Position numbers and translations under genes: made by a program. Positions 1 through 8,979 of a DNA stretch of 64,000 bases are shown here, one piece after another. Under the pieces are notes generated by a model. That model was not told where the DNA came from, did not search any database, and worked only from the letters and a program-made list of their open reading frames with translations. How positions within the stretch are numbered: position 1 is the first letter of the stretch; each line of letters starts with the position of its first letter. Source of the stretch: Lacibacter cauensis (GTDB lineage Bacteria > Bacteroidota > Bacteroidia > Chitinophagales > Chitinophagaceae); the NCBI RefSeq assembly GCF_007830055.1, contig NZ_VLLE01000002.1, positions 1,003,953-1,067,952 of the forward strand, written 5' to 3'.

Positions 1-455
1 CGAAACTCGATGCTGTAATAGCACCGGTTGGCGGCGGAGGGTTGTTGAGTGGCACTGCTTTAAGTGTGCTTTATTTTTCGCCGGGCACTGTTGTCTATGC
101 AGGCGAACCGGAAGGTGCAGCCGATGCTGTACGCTCTATGAAAAGCGGTAAAATTGAAGATGCACCTTACATCAATACCATTGCAGATGGTTTGCTAACA
201 AAGCTCGGCGACAAAACCTTCCCCATCATTTACGAACATGTAAAAGAAATTTTTACGGTAACAGACGAAGAAATTATTGCTGCCCTCCGCTTGGTTTACG
301 AACGCATGAAGATTGTTGTTGAACCCAGCTGTGTTGTACCGCTTGCAGCTGTTTTAAAAAACAACAAGGTATTTGCAGGTAAAAGAATCGGCATCATACT
401 TTCAGGAGGCAATATTGACTTAAGTAAACTGGCGGGCTGGTTCAATGCTGCCTGA
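1..455 (+). CDS. Threonine/serine dehydratase, C-terminal part (5' end outside window)
   Basis: The reading frame is open from the first bases and starts upstream of the window, so only about 150 C-terminal residues are seen. The first visible residues, KLDAVIAPVGGGGLLSG, carry the glycine-rich loop that binds the phosphate of pyridoxal phosphate in fold-type II enzymes. The C-terminus has the SGGNIDL segment seen in threonine/serine dehydratases and serine racemases. The frame ends with no room for an ACT regulatory domain, which points to the short catabolic type that deaminates threonine or serine to the 2-oxo acid. The fold-type II assignment is firm; threonine dehydratase versus serine racemase cannot be settled from this fragment. 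Confidence 0.88.
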   Translation, partial: KLDAVIAPVGGGGLLSGTALSVLYFSPGTVVYAGEPEGAADAVRSMKSGKIEDAPYINTIADGLLTKLGDKTFPIIYEHVKEIFTVTDEEIIAALRLVYERMKIVVEPSCVVPLAAVLKNNKVFAGKRIGIILSGGNIDLSKLAGWFNAA

Positions 456-466
456 TGCAGGTAAGG

Positions 467-907
467 CTATGGACCAACCAATGTAGCTAATGGAAATACA
501 AACTCGCAACGGGTGGCCGGATCAATTTTCGGAAACTGCTCATCCTGCTGAAAACAGATTTTTACCTTTTCAAAATCGGATCGATTAGTAATCGGTTCTG
601 CAAATATCTTAATCGCTCTCCTTGCTAACGAATCAAGGCCTTTTTCTGTTGCCGGCAAATCCTTACTGTTATACAGTGTGATACTGATGTTGGCCTTAGG
701 CCGCTTTCCATCTCCCGCAGTATTTATTGTCTGCACCTTTACATCGGCATTGGCAAATTTGGCTGTAGCCATTACATCCTGAATAACGATGGTATAATTT
801 TTTGAAAAACTGGGCTTAACGCTTTTGTTCCTGTTTGTGCAGGCCTGGAGGCTGATGGCAGCAATCAGCAATAATGCTGCAAATACGTGGTGGGTTGTAT
901 TTCTCAT
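467..907 (-). CDS. Small hypothetical lipoprotein
   Basis: A 146-residue protein with a type II signal peptide: a basic start, a hydrophobic stretch and the lipobox LQAC at about residues 20-23, so it is probably anchored in a membrane by a lipid on that cysteine. The mature part is a compact domain of alternating beta and alpha character (TYTIVIQDV-like start; a later segment containing two cysteines). I do not recognise a family. It is convergent with the dehydratase gene, which ends 11 bases away. A candidate small RNA with a terminator lies just upstream (1031-1101). The coding call rests on the clear signal peptide and a sensible start; the function is unknown. Confidence 0.72.
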   Translation of the reverse strand: MRNTTHHVFAALLLIAAISLQACTNRNKSVKPSFSKNYTIVIQDVMATAKFANADVKVQTINTAGDGKRPKANISITLYNSKDLPATEKGLDSLARRAIKIFAEPITNRSDFEKVKICFQQDEQFPKIDPATRCEFVFPLATLVGP

Positions 908-1030
908 GGTGGAATGTGCTTTTTTAATAAGTCTGCAACCGGTTAAATGCTTTTCTATATTACAACTTTTAAAGGAAACTTACAAACGGGCTGTGCTGTT
1001 GCTGCGTTTTCCTTTTTAGAAATGTGTTTC

Positions 1031-1101
1031 AAAAAAAAAGGCCATCCCTAGAAAGAGTTGGCCGTTGCTAACCTATGAAAAACACCTATGATGCAAATGT
1101 A
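1031..1101 (-). ncRNA. Candidate short RNA ending in a terminator hairpin
   Basis: Read on the minus strand, TACATTTG at 1101-1094 matches the Bacteroidota -7 consensus TAnnTTTG. About 25 bases after the predicted start comes a hairpin with outer stem GGCCA/TGGCC and inner CTC/GGG (1063-1040), followed directly by nine T. Together they would make an RNA of roughly 55 nucleotides. No good -33 TTG element is seen at the expected distance. The same signal could instead be an attenuator in the leader of the lipoprotein gene that starts at 907. I do not recognise the RNA family. Confidence 0.35.
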
Positions 1102-1243
1102 GGGCGCACACATAAACTGTCTTGTAGTATTATTACGATATTTCGTGTAGAATCCTTTTGATACCATAAACAGGCTGTAAAGCAGTTTTCCGAAATCGAT
1201 TGCAGGGAATAACTTTTGTGTGCTTTTTCCCATTTACCAATAA

Positions 1244-1267
1244 CAAAGCCCGGCAAACCGGGCTTTG
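1244..1267 (-). terminator. Terminator downstream of trhO
   Basis: Perfect 10-base-pair stem CAAAGCCCGG/CCGGGCTTTG with a four-base loop, 31 bases past the trhO stop codon. The U-tract on the minus strand is weak (TTATTGG). Confidence 0.7.
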
Positions 1268-1297
1268 TATAAACATATTTCAAAAATTGTTCTGGAC

Positions 1298-2332
1298 TCA
1301 TTCCGTCTTCAGGTCTTTTAACCTCGACTTTGCCTTATTAAAAACATTCCGCCCTTTATCGATGCCGCTGCGTAATGCTTTTTGCTCTTCTTCGGGCAAA
1401 TGAATGAAATCAAAACATTCCTTGCTGCAGGTTCCTTCCATTTTCGCTTTACACTCCTCGCACTGGATAAACAGCAAATGACAGGCATCGTTTACACAGT
1501 TGACATGTGTATCGGCAGGTTTACCGCACTGGTGACAACAGGAAATAATTTCCTCTGTAACACGCTCGCCTAAACGTTGATCGAATACAAAATTCTTTCC
1601 ATGAAACTTATTACCCAGCCCCTGTTCTTTTACCTGATTCACATAATTGATGATGCCGCCTTCCAGGTGAAATACATTTTTAAACCCTTTGTGGAGCATG
1701 TAGGCGCTGGCCTTTTCGCAACGAATGCCGCCTGTGCAATACATAATAATGTTCTTGTCTTTGTCGGCAGCCATCATATCTGCAGCCATCGGTAATTGTT
1801 CTCGGAACGTATCGCTCGGAATTTCAATAGCGTTTTCAAAATGACCAACCTCAAACTCGTAATGATTGCGCATATCAATCACCACCGTATTCGGATCGTT
1901 GGTAAGCTGGTTAAACTGCTCCGCATTTACATACTTGCCTTTGTTGGCCATATCAAAAGCAGGGTCATCAATTCCATCAGCAACAATTTTATTCCGCACT
2001 TTAATATCCAGCACATAAAAGCTCTTGCCGTCATCATCAACTGCAACATTTAACCGCAGTCCGTTCAATGGCTCAATTGCATAGAGGTAGTTGCGGAAGC
2101 TTTCCATGTTTGCGGTGGGCACACTTATTTGAGCATTAATCCCTTCATGCGCCAGGTAAATACGCCCTAACACACCCAAGGCAGTAAAGTCTTTATACAG
2201 CTGATCACGAAAAGCTTTGGGCTCTTCAATTTTAAAATAACAGTAAAATGAAATGGTGGTACGTGGAGTTGGATCTTGCAGAATACGCTCTTTAAGCTCC
2301 TTGCGGGAGATGCGGTTGTGTAAAACAGCCAT
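1298..2332 (-). CDS. trhO: tRNA uridine(34) hydroxylase, rhodanese type (TrhO)
   Basis: A 344-residue cytoplasmic enzyme of the TrhO (YceA) family, which uses oxygen to convert U34 of certain tRNAs to 5-hydroxyuridine. It has an N-terminal acylphosphatase-like domain (about residues 20-110) and a rhodanese domain (about 135-245) with the active-site loop [11 protein letters not shown], catalytic cysteine near residue 199. A C-terminal cysteine-rich segment with CCHQCGK, a CEEC motif and further cysteines looks like a zinc-binding tail. Length and domain order match the family. The ATG start at 2332 lies about 150 bases after a good TTG-N21-TATCTTTG promoter, which gives the mRNA an unusually long structured leader (2333-2484). 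Confidence 0.93.
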   Translation of the reverse strand: MAVLHNRISRKELKERILQDPTPRTTISFYCYFKIEEPKAFRDQLYKDFTALGVLGRIYLAHEGINAQISVPTANMESFRNYLYAIEPLNGLRLNVAVDDDGKSFYVLDIKVRNKIVADGIDDPAFDMANKGKYVNAEQFNQLTNDPNTVVIDMRNHYEFEVGHFENAIEIPSDTFREQLPMAADMMAADKDKNIIMYCTGGIRCEKASAYMLHKGFKNVFHLEGGIINYVNQVKEQGLGNKFHGKNFVFDQRLGERVTEEIISCCHQCGKPADTHVNCVNDACHLLFIQCEECKAKMEGTCSKECFDFIHLPEEEQKALRSGIDKGRNVFNKAKSRLKDLKTE

Positions 2333-2484
2333 TGTGTTTGAATTTTAGTTGTTAAATGGTGTACATGAACATCGTTCGGTACAGCTTCCAGACCCTTCGT
2401 CACTTCTACCCGATAGCTACCAGGTTCGCTCAGGACGCAGAGTCTTTAGAACCCCAATTGCAGGTTGGGCAAAATTCTAAAGCA
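2333..2484 (-). promoter_or_regulatory. Structured 5' leader of trhO
   Basis: With the promoter at 2488-2519, transcription should start near 2482. That is exactly where a nested hairpin begins: outer arms CTTTAGAA (2444-2451) and TTCTAAAG (2475-2482), inner arms CCCAA (2453-2457) and TTGGG (2465-2469). The leader continues as a GC-richer stretch to about 2370 with no start codon leading to a credible peptide. A leader this long and structured is unusual beside the very short leaders elsewhere in the window. It does not match any riboswitch consensus I know. Confidence 0.45.
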
Positions 2485-2487
2485 GGG

Positions 2488-2519
2488 CAAAGATAATGAG
2501 AATAAAAGACAAGGATCAA
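2488..2519 (-). promoter_or_regulatory. Promoter of trhO
   Basis: On the minus strand, TTG (2519-2517), 21 bases, then TATCTTTG (2495-2488): both parts of the Bacteroidota -33/-7 promoter at acceptable spacing. Confidence 0.6.
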
Positions 2520-2600
2520 GGAACAAAAGCCAGTAACCATATTCAAAACAAAAATGAATAAGGCAAAGCAGCAATAACGCAAGGTACAGGAGCCGAAATA

Positions 2601-5063
2601 TTAATCATCATTATTGCTGCCGATGTTAATGAGTGAGCCGATGCGCACTTCCATTGTTGGTTTCGAGGCTTGCTGGTAGCCCGTTACGACATCTACCCTG
2701 AAAAAGCGAAATACATTTTCCAGACCAACATGCCATTCAGCATAAGTTTTCTTTTGCAGCCACATGGCCGCTACGCCACTTACCAAATGCCAATTAAGCT
2801 GTTTCAGTCCCGGCACTTTGTTGGTTAAGAATCCATTAAAATGATGCTCTGCAAATACAGTTGCATAATTCCGATCGCTGTTACTGAACAGATAATATTG
2901 CGGCAATTGAAATGTGGTCATAAAATCAGAAGAACGGATCAAACGGTTGCCGGGCAGGTGTTTCAGATCGGGCAAATACACGGATGTTTGATTGATAAAA
3001 CCACCGGTTTCGGCACGATAGTTAAACCGACCCGCCATTTTAAAATTCAAATTATCCCGTACGTTCAACATCCATTTATCGTAATCTACATCGCTGCCAA
3101 AAACGTTCTTTAACCCTTTTGTGTATTGCAGATTGAACGTAGGCCACTTATTACCGGCACTGATGGTCCTGTCCGGAAATTCAACATAACGAGCTCCTGG
3201 CCTGAAGTTGATTCCAAACGTTGCAATAGCCGCCTGATGTGCATCAAAGTTTTGCGTTACCAGTTCCGAAGGATAGTTTGGAGTGTACGGACGTAAGCGT
3301 TTGTTATTCCAGCTATAGTTGGTTGTATTTTCCAGCGGCGATCTGTTTTGATACTGCAGGTTGGCATACAGTGTTAAGCCACCTCCTACTCCTTTTACAA
3401 AGTTGATGCGCACATAATCGGCCGCATACAATTTCATGAAGTTGTTTTTATAGAAGAGTGTAGAAACTGTATTGGCCAGTTGTTCGATCGGGTTTTCGTT
3501 ATTGATCTGGAACACACGTTTACCGCCACTGACGTTGATGGATGTGGTATATTTTTCACCAAACACATAACGGGTGCTGAGCCATGCATTAAAGCGTTCG
3601 TTGCTGAAGCCATAACGGATATGCGGTGTAATAACAAGGAAGTTGCGTTCGGCAAATATTTTGGTACTGCTTACTGCAACATCGGCAACCAATCCTTCAA
3701 CTGTATTAAACTGTACAGACGATAATAAGCTGGGTAAACGAAAACTGAGTTTTTTATTTTGCTTACTGATCGTTTTTCCACTGAATAGAATATTGCCGAA
3801 CTTGATCTTGTTATTCACTCTGTCAATTGAATCGAGATAGGCAGGATCTTTCCGTAATTGTTCCAGGCTGTCTTTTTTGATGTAGTCAACCTGTTCTTCT
3901 CTGGTTAATGCCAATGGACGAATACTATCCCAATAGCCAATTGATTTTTTATTACTGCCACGTTCGTATTTCAACACCGTGTTACCAAAATACTTTTTAT
4001 CAAACACCGGCTCTGTATTAAAGTTGCGGTAAATGTTGGCGAATACACCATATGCATCAAACCCAAAAAACTTCACCGCCGGATACAACACCTGGCTTTG
4101 CGGCACCCAATAGTTCGTTCCCATCTGTCGGTACAATAGTTCTACACGCAGTGTGTCAGCAAAATTCATCTGGCTTTCTTTTACCAGCTGCAATTGCAAA
4201 CTGTGTATACGCCATTCATCTTCTACAATGTTTATGTAACCGCTGAAACAGGGTTCGTACTTCCGCTTGGGTGTTACTTTAATTTTACTGATGAGTTTAC
4301 CTTCTTCGCTAAATGCTCCTTCGTATTTGTATTTGTAGTAGTACAGTGCATTTTCAGCAATGGGCGAAATAAAACCACGTGGATTCAATGAGTTACTGAT
4401 CTGCACATTGTTTGCGTAAAACGACAGAAAATCGGCACCTGCAAAACCAAAGCCATCACTTTGTCCGCTGACTCTTGTACTGATGACTTCTGTTTTTTCT
4501 TTATTGGGCTTATCAACCGATAGTTTTGACACCGTTTCGGAGAGATAGATCATTTTCTTTTTGCTGGAATCGCCATCTTCAAAATCTACGGTTTCACCCA
4601 TAAAGCGTTTGGGAAAATCACGCAGGCTCATGGTTCCTTTGCTGTATACTTCGCAGGTATAGCGGTCGTTTTCATTCACATAATCTTTCCGCTTTTTGAT
4701 GGCCTTGCGGATGATGGCATAAGCAGGATCTTCTGCACCCGCCTTCACCACTACTTCGCTTAAGTTAACCGACTGTTCCTTTAAATTGAAATTGAGCTGT
4801 AATTCTTCGTTTGTAACTGTAATTGTTTTCTCCTGCCGTTCGTAACCCACATGGCGGCAAATAACAGTGTATGTTCCTGCTGGCAGTTGTAAAAAATAAA
4901 CACCCTGGCTGTTGGCCGATGTAGCTTCTTTACTTCCTTTAACGGTAACAGAAGCATAAGGAAGTGGCTCTCCCTTTTCGTTGCTGACAACACCGGTAAC
5001 TTTTCCGGCGTAAACAGTAACAGTCGTCAATAAGCTGAAAAGCAGCAGTGCTAAGGTTTGCAT
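2601..5063 (-). CDS. DUF5686 outer-membrane protein with carboxypeptidase-like N-terminal domain
   Basis: About 820 residues. The start is set at the ATG at 5063 (MQTLALLLFS...), which gives a clean signal peptide; the upstream GTG at 5084 would put a charged and polar stretch before it. After the signal comes a carboxypeptidase-regulatory-like beta domain (KVTGVVSNEKGEPLPYASV, about residues 20-105), then a long region typical of DUF5686 with many aromatic beta strands, ending in a short C-terminal barrel-like strand. Such proteins lie in or on the outer membrane of Bacteroidota; their biochemical role is not established. It stands alone, with terminators or gaps on both sides. Confidence 0.88.
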   Translation of the reverse strand: MQTLALLLFSLLTTVTVYAGKVTGVVSNEKGEPLPYASVTVKGSKEATSANSQGVYFLQLPAGTYTVICRHVGYERQEKTITVTNEELQLNFNLKEQSVNLSEVVVKAGAEDPAYAIIRKAIKKRKDYVNENDRYTCEVYSKGTMSLRDFPKRFMGETVDFEDGDSSKKKMIYLSETVSKLSVDKPNKEKTEVISTRVSGQSDGFGFAGADFLSFYANNVQISNSLNPRGFISPIAENALYYYKYKYEGAFSEEGKLISKIKVTPKRKYEPCFSGYINIVEDEWRIHSLQLQLVKESQMNFADTLRVELLYRQMGTNYWVPQSQVLYPAVKFFGFDAYGVFANIYRNFNTEPVFDKKYFGNTVLKYERGSNKKSIGYWDSIRPLALTREEQVDYIKKDSLEQLRKDPAYLDSIDRVNNKIKFGNILFSGKTISKQNKKLSFRLPSLLSSVQFNTVEGLVADVAVSSTKIFAERNFLVITPHIRYGFSNERFNAWLSTRYVFGEKYTTSINVSGGKRVFQINNENPIEQLANTVSTLFYKNNFMKLYAADYVRINFVKGVGGGLTLYANLQYQNRSPLENTTNYSWNNKRLRPYTPNYPSELVTQNFDAHQAAIATFGINFRPGARYVEFPDRTISAGNKWPTFNLQYTKGLKNVFGSDVDYDKWMLNVRDNLNFKMAGRFNYRAETGGFINQTSVYLPDLKHLPGNRLIRSSDFMTTFQLPQYYLFSNSDRNYATVFAEHHFNGFLTNKVPGLKQLNWHLVSGVAAMWLQKKTYAEWHVGLENVFRFFRVDVVTGYQQASKPTMEVRIGSLINIGSNNDD

Positions 5064-5160
5064 GGTACACGAAAATAAAGGCACTGCTGTTAGGAAAAAA
5101 CTAATTCTTGCCCAAAGTCATTAGTGAATCAATACCTAGTGTAAGAAGATACAAAAGAAA

Positions 5161-5188
5161 ATAACCGCAGTATATCCACTGCGGTTAT
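5161..5188 (-). terminator. Terminator after the small membrane protein gene
   Basis: Perfect 11-base-pair stem ATAACCGCAGT/ACTGCGGTTAT with a six-base loop. On the minus strand it is followed by a T-rich run (TTTCTTTTGT). It ends the transcript of the gene at 5219-5575. Confidence 0.75.
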
Positions 5189-5218
5189 CGTTTATTCTTT
5201 TAGTCTGCAACTGAAAAA

Positions 5219-5575
5219 TTAAACTTCTGCTTTTTTTGATTGGCGCAAATACGCACCACTCAACGCTGCGAACCCGGCTACCAAAGCAGCCACCAAACCT
5301 GTAACACTCATAATCAAAGCATGCGAATGCGACTTGAATAACAATTCTGCAATTTTCATGGAAAGAATGTGCTGATTCGCCATATCAATATACAGCGCAA
5401 GACCAACCCACAACAGAAAGAGTGAAAGAAAGCCGGCTAAAAAAGCTTTCCCTGGTTTTTGTGGAATAGCAACTGCAACAATAAATGCAGCGATTGCAAT
5501 ACTCCACCAAGGCAAATAAAAACCGGCGGCATAACTTAAGAGTGCAGTCAATATAAAGGCAACTAAAAATTTCAT
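5219..5575 (-). CDS. Small integral membrane protein, unknown function
   Basis: 118 residues made almost wholly of hydrophobic segments: helices at about residues 2-22, 24-40, 44-64 and 85-108. A loop of about 20 residues between the third and fourth helices contains an HSH motif (FKSHSHALI). The C-terminus is short and basic. It lies 36 bases downstream of the penicillin-acylase-like gene in the same direction and was probably made from the same transcript, ending at the hairpin at 5161-5188. I do not recognise a functional family. Confidence 0.75.
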   Translation of the reverse strand: MKFLVAFILTALLSYAAGFYLPWWSIAIAAFIVAVAIPQKPGKAFLAGFLSLFLLWVGLALYIDMANQHILSMKIAELLFKSHSHALIMSVTGLVAALVAGFAALSGAYLRQSKKAEV

Positions 5576-5611
5576 ACTAATTATTTTTTATGATCTTTTG
5601 TTGATCGAAAA

Positions 5612-8056
5612 TCATGCTTTTTTAAATGTCATTGTCCATTTTACTTTCGGGTTCTTATCCTCTCCTTTCTTCATTACCCATGCTTTGTAATAATTACCGG
5701 CAGCCCATGTATCAATAAACTGATCGTAATACTTACTGCCGGGGTTACCACTTTGTCCGCCGGGATACACCACATACGCATCTGTTTCATTGGTCAACTC
5801 CACAATCATTCGCCAGCTGGGGCCATGACTGTGCTGTGTGGCGTTGATGATGTGTTTGCCTCCGCCGATGTTTAATCCTTTGCGGGCAAAAGGCATTACA
5901 GCATCTTTGAGTATGTGATACACCGTTGTGTTTTTATTGGCCGCCCATTCCAGCTTTCCTTCTTTTTCTTTTTGCAGCAATGCAGGTGTTGCTGCTTTTA
6001 ACGAAGCAGCAAACACATCGTAAATGGTTTCTTTGGCCGGTGTGCGTATATCATCAATAAACACAAAGGCAGAATCTCTTGTGAGTGCATCGGCCAATGT
6101 ATTTTCATAAGGCCACGCATACACAACAGAATCCTGTTGCGTCAATTCATCGTACCAGATCTTCGTTTCCAGACTATCGAACCAAACCTGGAAAACAGTT
6201 GCCGCTTTTGAAGTAACTGTGTTTTGCAGATCCCACTGCTTTATCATTTCAAAGAAACGTTTTTCATCACCGGTAAGCGAAGCAGCATTGGTATACTTCA
6301 GCATCAGCTTGGTCACCACTTCTGCAAACGGATTATAATTTACATTCTGCAGCTGCTGCATATCGGCAGTGGTAATGCCATTCATTTTTGACAGCCTCCT
6401 GTTTATTTCCAACCCACGATACACATCATAACCACCGGGAATAAAGTAAGGATACGTACCATCAACCGGACGCTGATTGGCACTGCTTACAAAACCTCTT
6501 TCGGGATTTACCTGGTGCGGATTTTCATCGGGCGGAATAATGCCCTGCCAAATGTAACTGCTGTCTTGTCCCGGCATAACGTACAAGCCCTGTCTGTTCC
6601 AACGCAATGGAAAATGGCCTTGCTGCCACAAAGCAATATCGCCCCGCTTGCTGGCAAAAATCATGTTCTGTGCAGGTACCGTAAAGTATTTGATGGCATT
6701 GTAGTAATCATCGTAATTCTTTGCTCGATCAAGATAATGCCACATCAGCAATTCGTTGCTGGGGTCGTGTGCAATCCAGCGGGTGGCAATTGCTTTTTTA
6801 TTGGTGAGCGGAGTGGTAAAACTTTCATCGTACGTAACAGGGCCAAACACGGTATAAGCCACTGTATCAAACACAGAAGGTTTTCCTTTTATTTTAATTT
6901 CTTCCACACGCTGCGGCGCATCTCTCCATTCGTTGTTGAACCAGTATTGTTTTTTTGTATTGTCTTTGAATTTGATCTCATAAAAATCACGCACATCTCT
7001 GCCGGCATTGGTAAAACCAAATGCAATACTGTCGTTGAAGCCAATTACCACGCCCGGTATACCAGGGAAGGATACGCCATAAGCGTTTATGTTATTGGTA
7101 GTGATCTGCATTTCGTACCAAATGGCAGGCAGACTCAATTCAAGGTGCGGATCGTTACAAAGAATGGGTGCTCCACTTTTTGTTTTGGCACCACTTACCG
7201 CCCAGTTGTTACTTCCGTTGTCTTTCGATGGCTGATCAATGAATGCCATTTTCAAAGATGAATCCTTTTTCTGCAAATAAACTGAATCAACACCCGCTGG
7301 TGCAACAGCTGTTGCGGCTGGCGGAGCAAACGTGGTTCCTTTCGGTACAATCGGATCTAACGAATCCTGTAATTGCGGATAAAGAATTTCGATTTGGTCA
7401 TCGCTGAATACTTTGCGTAAAGCCGTTAACGGCAAATCATCAACCGAAAATGCAAGCGTCTTCGTCATTTGTTTAATGAAGAGTGCGGTTTTAAGGTTGT
7501 TCCATTTTTCAGGACTGTAACCAAGAATTTTATATTCAATGGGCAATTCACTTTCGGCTAAGGTTTCAATGTAGGCATTCACGCCTTTGGTATAATTATC
7601 GACCGATAGTTTGGTAAACTCATTCGCTTCCATTTCTTTCAACATATTCTCAGCGGCAAATACCATCCCGATACGACGTTGCTCTCTATCGAAATTAATT
7701 GCACGTTCGCCAATGATTTCACTTACACGGCCTGCAGCAGCGTGTGTAGAAAATTCCATTTGCCATAAACGGAATTTCGCATGCAGGTAACCTTGAATGA
7801 AATAAGCATCCGCATCGTTATCGGCCACTACATGCGGCACCAAACGCTCGTCGAAATACACACTGGCGTTGCCATTCAGTTGCGGAAAAACAAGTTCTTC
7901 ACTAAAGTTCTTATCAGCGGGTTCGGCATTTTGCCAGAAACCATGTTGCGGACTTAAAAATTTACCAAGTGCCGGAGCAGGACCAATACGTGTATTGAGT
8001 GTATACGCAAGACCAATAGTTACGGCGGATGAAATGAGGAATGGGATCAATCGCAT
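5612..8056 (-). CDS. Penicillin acylase family protein (Ntn hydrolase)
   Basis: 814 residues, the usual size of the precursor in this family of N-terminal-nucleophile hydrolases. The enzymes are made as one chain, cut themselves between an alpha and a beta chain, and hydrolyse amide bonds of acylated compounds such as acyl-homoserine lactones or beta-lactam side chains. The N-terminus has a hydrophobic export segment (residues 1-20). The alpha-chain signature QGYLHAKFRLWQMEF lies near 88-103. The self-cleavage site is seen at NGSNNWAVSG, so Ser282 would become the new N-terminus and nucleophile; CNDPHLELSLPAIWYEM follows as expected. The likely location is periplasmic. The natural substrate cannot be told from sequence or neighbours. 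Confidence 0.92.
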   Translation of the reverse strand: MRLIPFLISSAVTIGLAYTLNTRIGPAPALGKFLSPQHGFWQNAEPADKNFSEELVFPQLNGNASVYFDERLVPHVVADNDADAYFIQGYLHAKFRLWQMEFSTHAAAGRVSEIIGERAINFDREQRRIGMVFAAENMLKEMEANEFTKLSVDNYTKGVNAYIETLAESELPIEYKILGYSPEKWNNLKTALFIKQMTKTLAFSVDDLPLTALRKVFSDDQIEILYPQLQDSLDPIVPKGTTFAPPAATAVAPAGVDSVYLQKKDSSLKMAFIDQPSKDNGSNNWAVSGAKTKSGAPILCNDPHLELSLPAIWYEMQITTNNINAYGVSFPGIPGVVIGFNDSIAFGFTNAGRDVRDFYEIKFKDNTKKQYWFNNEWRDAPQRVEEIKIKGKPSVFDTVAYTVFGPVTYDESFTTPLTNKKAIATRWIAHDPSNELLMWHYLDRAKNYDDYYNAIKYFTVPAQNMIFASKRGDIALWQQGHFPLRWNRQGLYVMPGQDSSYIWQGIIPPDENPHQVNPERGFVSSANQRPVDGTYPYFIPGGYDVYRGLEINRRLSKMNGITTADMQQLQNVNYNPFAEVVTKLMLKYTNAASLTGDEKRFFEMIKQWDLQNTVTSKAATVFQVWFDSLETKIWYDELTQQDSVVYAWPYENTLADALTRDSAFVFIDDIRTPAKETIYDVFAASLKAATPALLQKEKEGKLEWAANKNTTVYHILKDAVMPFARKGLNIGGGKHIINATQHSHGPSWRMIVELTNETDAYVVYPGGQSGNPGSKYYDQFIDTWAAGNYYKAWVMKKGEDKNPKVKWTMTFKKA

Positions 8057-8307
8057 AAGACAGATTATGGGTGGAAATTAAAGAAAAAAAACAGTAACGA
8101 TGAAACATATCCATTCCATAACCTGCTACCCACTTTGTGGTATTGTTTCGCATGAAATAAAGATGTCTTTTTGCACTATAAAATCAGCTAACCAAAAACA
8201 CCCAATTGATTTTAAAAATGGTCGAGCTGACCTGTGGTTGACACCTTTCAACTTTAAGTTTTAACACCTTCGGCTTCCGGTTTCCCGGGAGCCTTTATTT
8301 TTGCACT
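8057..8307. other. Divergent intergenic region
   Basis: 251 bases between the divergent penicillin-acylase-like gene and miaE. Apart from the miaE -7 element at its right edge and a short CCGG-rich stretch near 8278-8292, I see no gene or clear repeat. Confidence 0.5.
8296..8303 (+). promoter_or_regulatory. -7 promoter element of miaE
   Basis: TATTTTTG matches TAnnTTTG exactly and ends four bases before the miaE ATG, so the mRNA probably starts at or very near the start codon (leaderless). No clear -33 element is visible. Confidence 0.5.
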
Positions 8308-8919
8308 ATGCAAGAAGAAACCATAGACGTTAAAAATATACTGGGTCTGCAATTACCCAGCGATCCCCGTTGGGTTGACCTCGCTCCGCTGTCGCTGGAA
8401 GAAATATTGACCGACCATGCTTACTGCGAGCAGAAAGCTGCCACCACCTGTATATCACTTATTCAGCGTTACAGCCAATACGAAAAACTGGTAATGGAAC
8501 TTGCTCCGATTGTTACCGAAGAATGGGGACACTTCAGAGCTGTGTTGGCCGAATTGCAAAAACGGGGCTTAAAGCTGGGTAAACAACGAAAAGATATTTA
8601 TGTGAATGAGCTGCTCAGCTTCCAGAAAAAAGGCGGACATGTAGACGACCGTTTCCTGGATGAATTATTAACCATGGCCTTGATTGAAGCCCGCAGCTGC
8701 GAACGTTTTAAACGTTTGAGCGAAGGATTGAACGATGCCTACCTGCGGAAGTTTTACCGAAAATTTATGGAAAGCGAGGCGGGACACTATACGCTGTTTA
8801 TCACTTTGGCTGAACATTACCTGCCTAAGAAAAAAGTGCGTGACCGCTGGAAAGAATGGCTGGCGTTTGAAAAGGACTTGATGCAACGTATGGAGGTACG
8901 TGGCGACAGAATTCATTGA
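8308..8919 (+). CDS. miaE: tRNA-(ms2io6A)-hydroxylase (MiaE)
   Basis: 203 residues, a ferritin-like diiron monooxygenase that hydroxylates the isopentenyl group of 2-methylthio-N6-isopentenyladenosine at position 37 of tRNA. The expected metal ligands of the four-helix bundle are present: Glu41 in CEQKA, Glu72 and His75 in EEWGH, Glu127 in IEARSCE, and Glu157 and His160 in ESEAGH. Length and motif spacing match MiaE. It is a single-gene unit with a probable leaderless promoter and a strong terminator shared with the convergent DsbA-like gene. It is the second oxygen-dependent tRNA-modifying enzyme in the window, after trhO. Confidence 0.93.
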   Translation: MQEETIDVKNILGLQLPSDPRWVDLAPLSLEEILTDHAYCEQKAATTCISLIQRYSQYEKLVMELAPIVTEEWGHFRAVLAELQKRGLKLGKQRKDIYVNELLSFQKKGGHVDDRFLDELLTMALIEARSCERFKRLSEGLNDAYLRKFYRKFMESEAGHYTLFITLAEHYLPKKKVRDRWKEWLAFEKDLMQRMEVRGDRIH

Positions 8920-8923
8920 TATC

Positions 8924-8961
8924 AACCGAACCGTCTGACGAGTGTGCCAGACGGTTCGGTT
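8924..8961. terminator. Bidirectional terminator between miaE and the DsbA-like gene
   Basis: Perfect 14-base-pair stem AACCGAACCGTCTG/CAGACGGTTCGGTT with a ten-base loop, between two convergent genes. The stem is GC-rich in the middle; the U-tracts on both sides are weak. Confidence 0.75.
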
Positions 8962-8979
8962 TCAGTTTCGTTTATTGCA

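Larger units (their letters stand above)
908..1297. other. Intergenic region with two hairpins and a possible small RNA
   Basis: 390 bases without a credible gene between the lipoprotein start and the 3' end of trhO. Short open frames here have no coding character. The region holds the trhO terminator (1244-1267), a second hairpin with a T9 tail on the minus strand (1031-1063), and a TACATTTG promoter-like element (1094-1101, minus). See the separate entries. Confidence 0.6.

Noticed and set aside
1048-1301. Two short minus-strand frames in the region after trhO
   Set aside because: They overlap the trhO terminator, have no family-like sequence and no good start context.
2360-2484. tRNA- or riboswitch-like stretch upstream of trhO
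   Set aside because: No cloverleaf, no CCA end and no match to TPP, SAM, cobalamin or c-di-GMP consensus that I can recall; kept only as a structured leader.
6515-7261. A 248-codon open frame antisense to the penicillin acylase gene
   Set aside because: It is the mirror of a well-supported enzyme gene with its catalytic motif; the antisense product has no recognisable features and there is no promoter or start signal for it.
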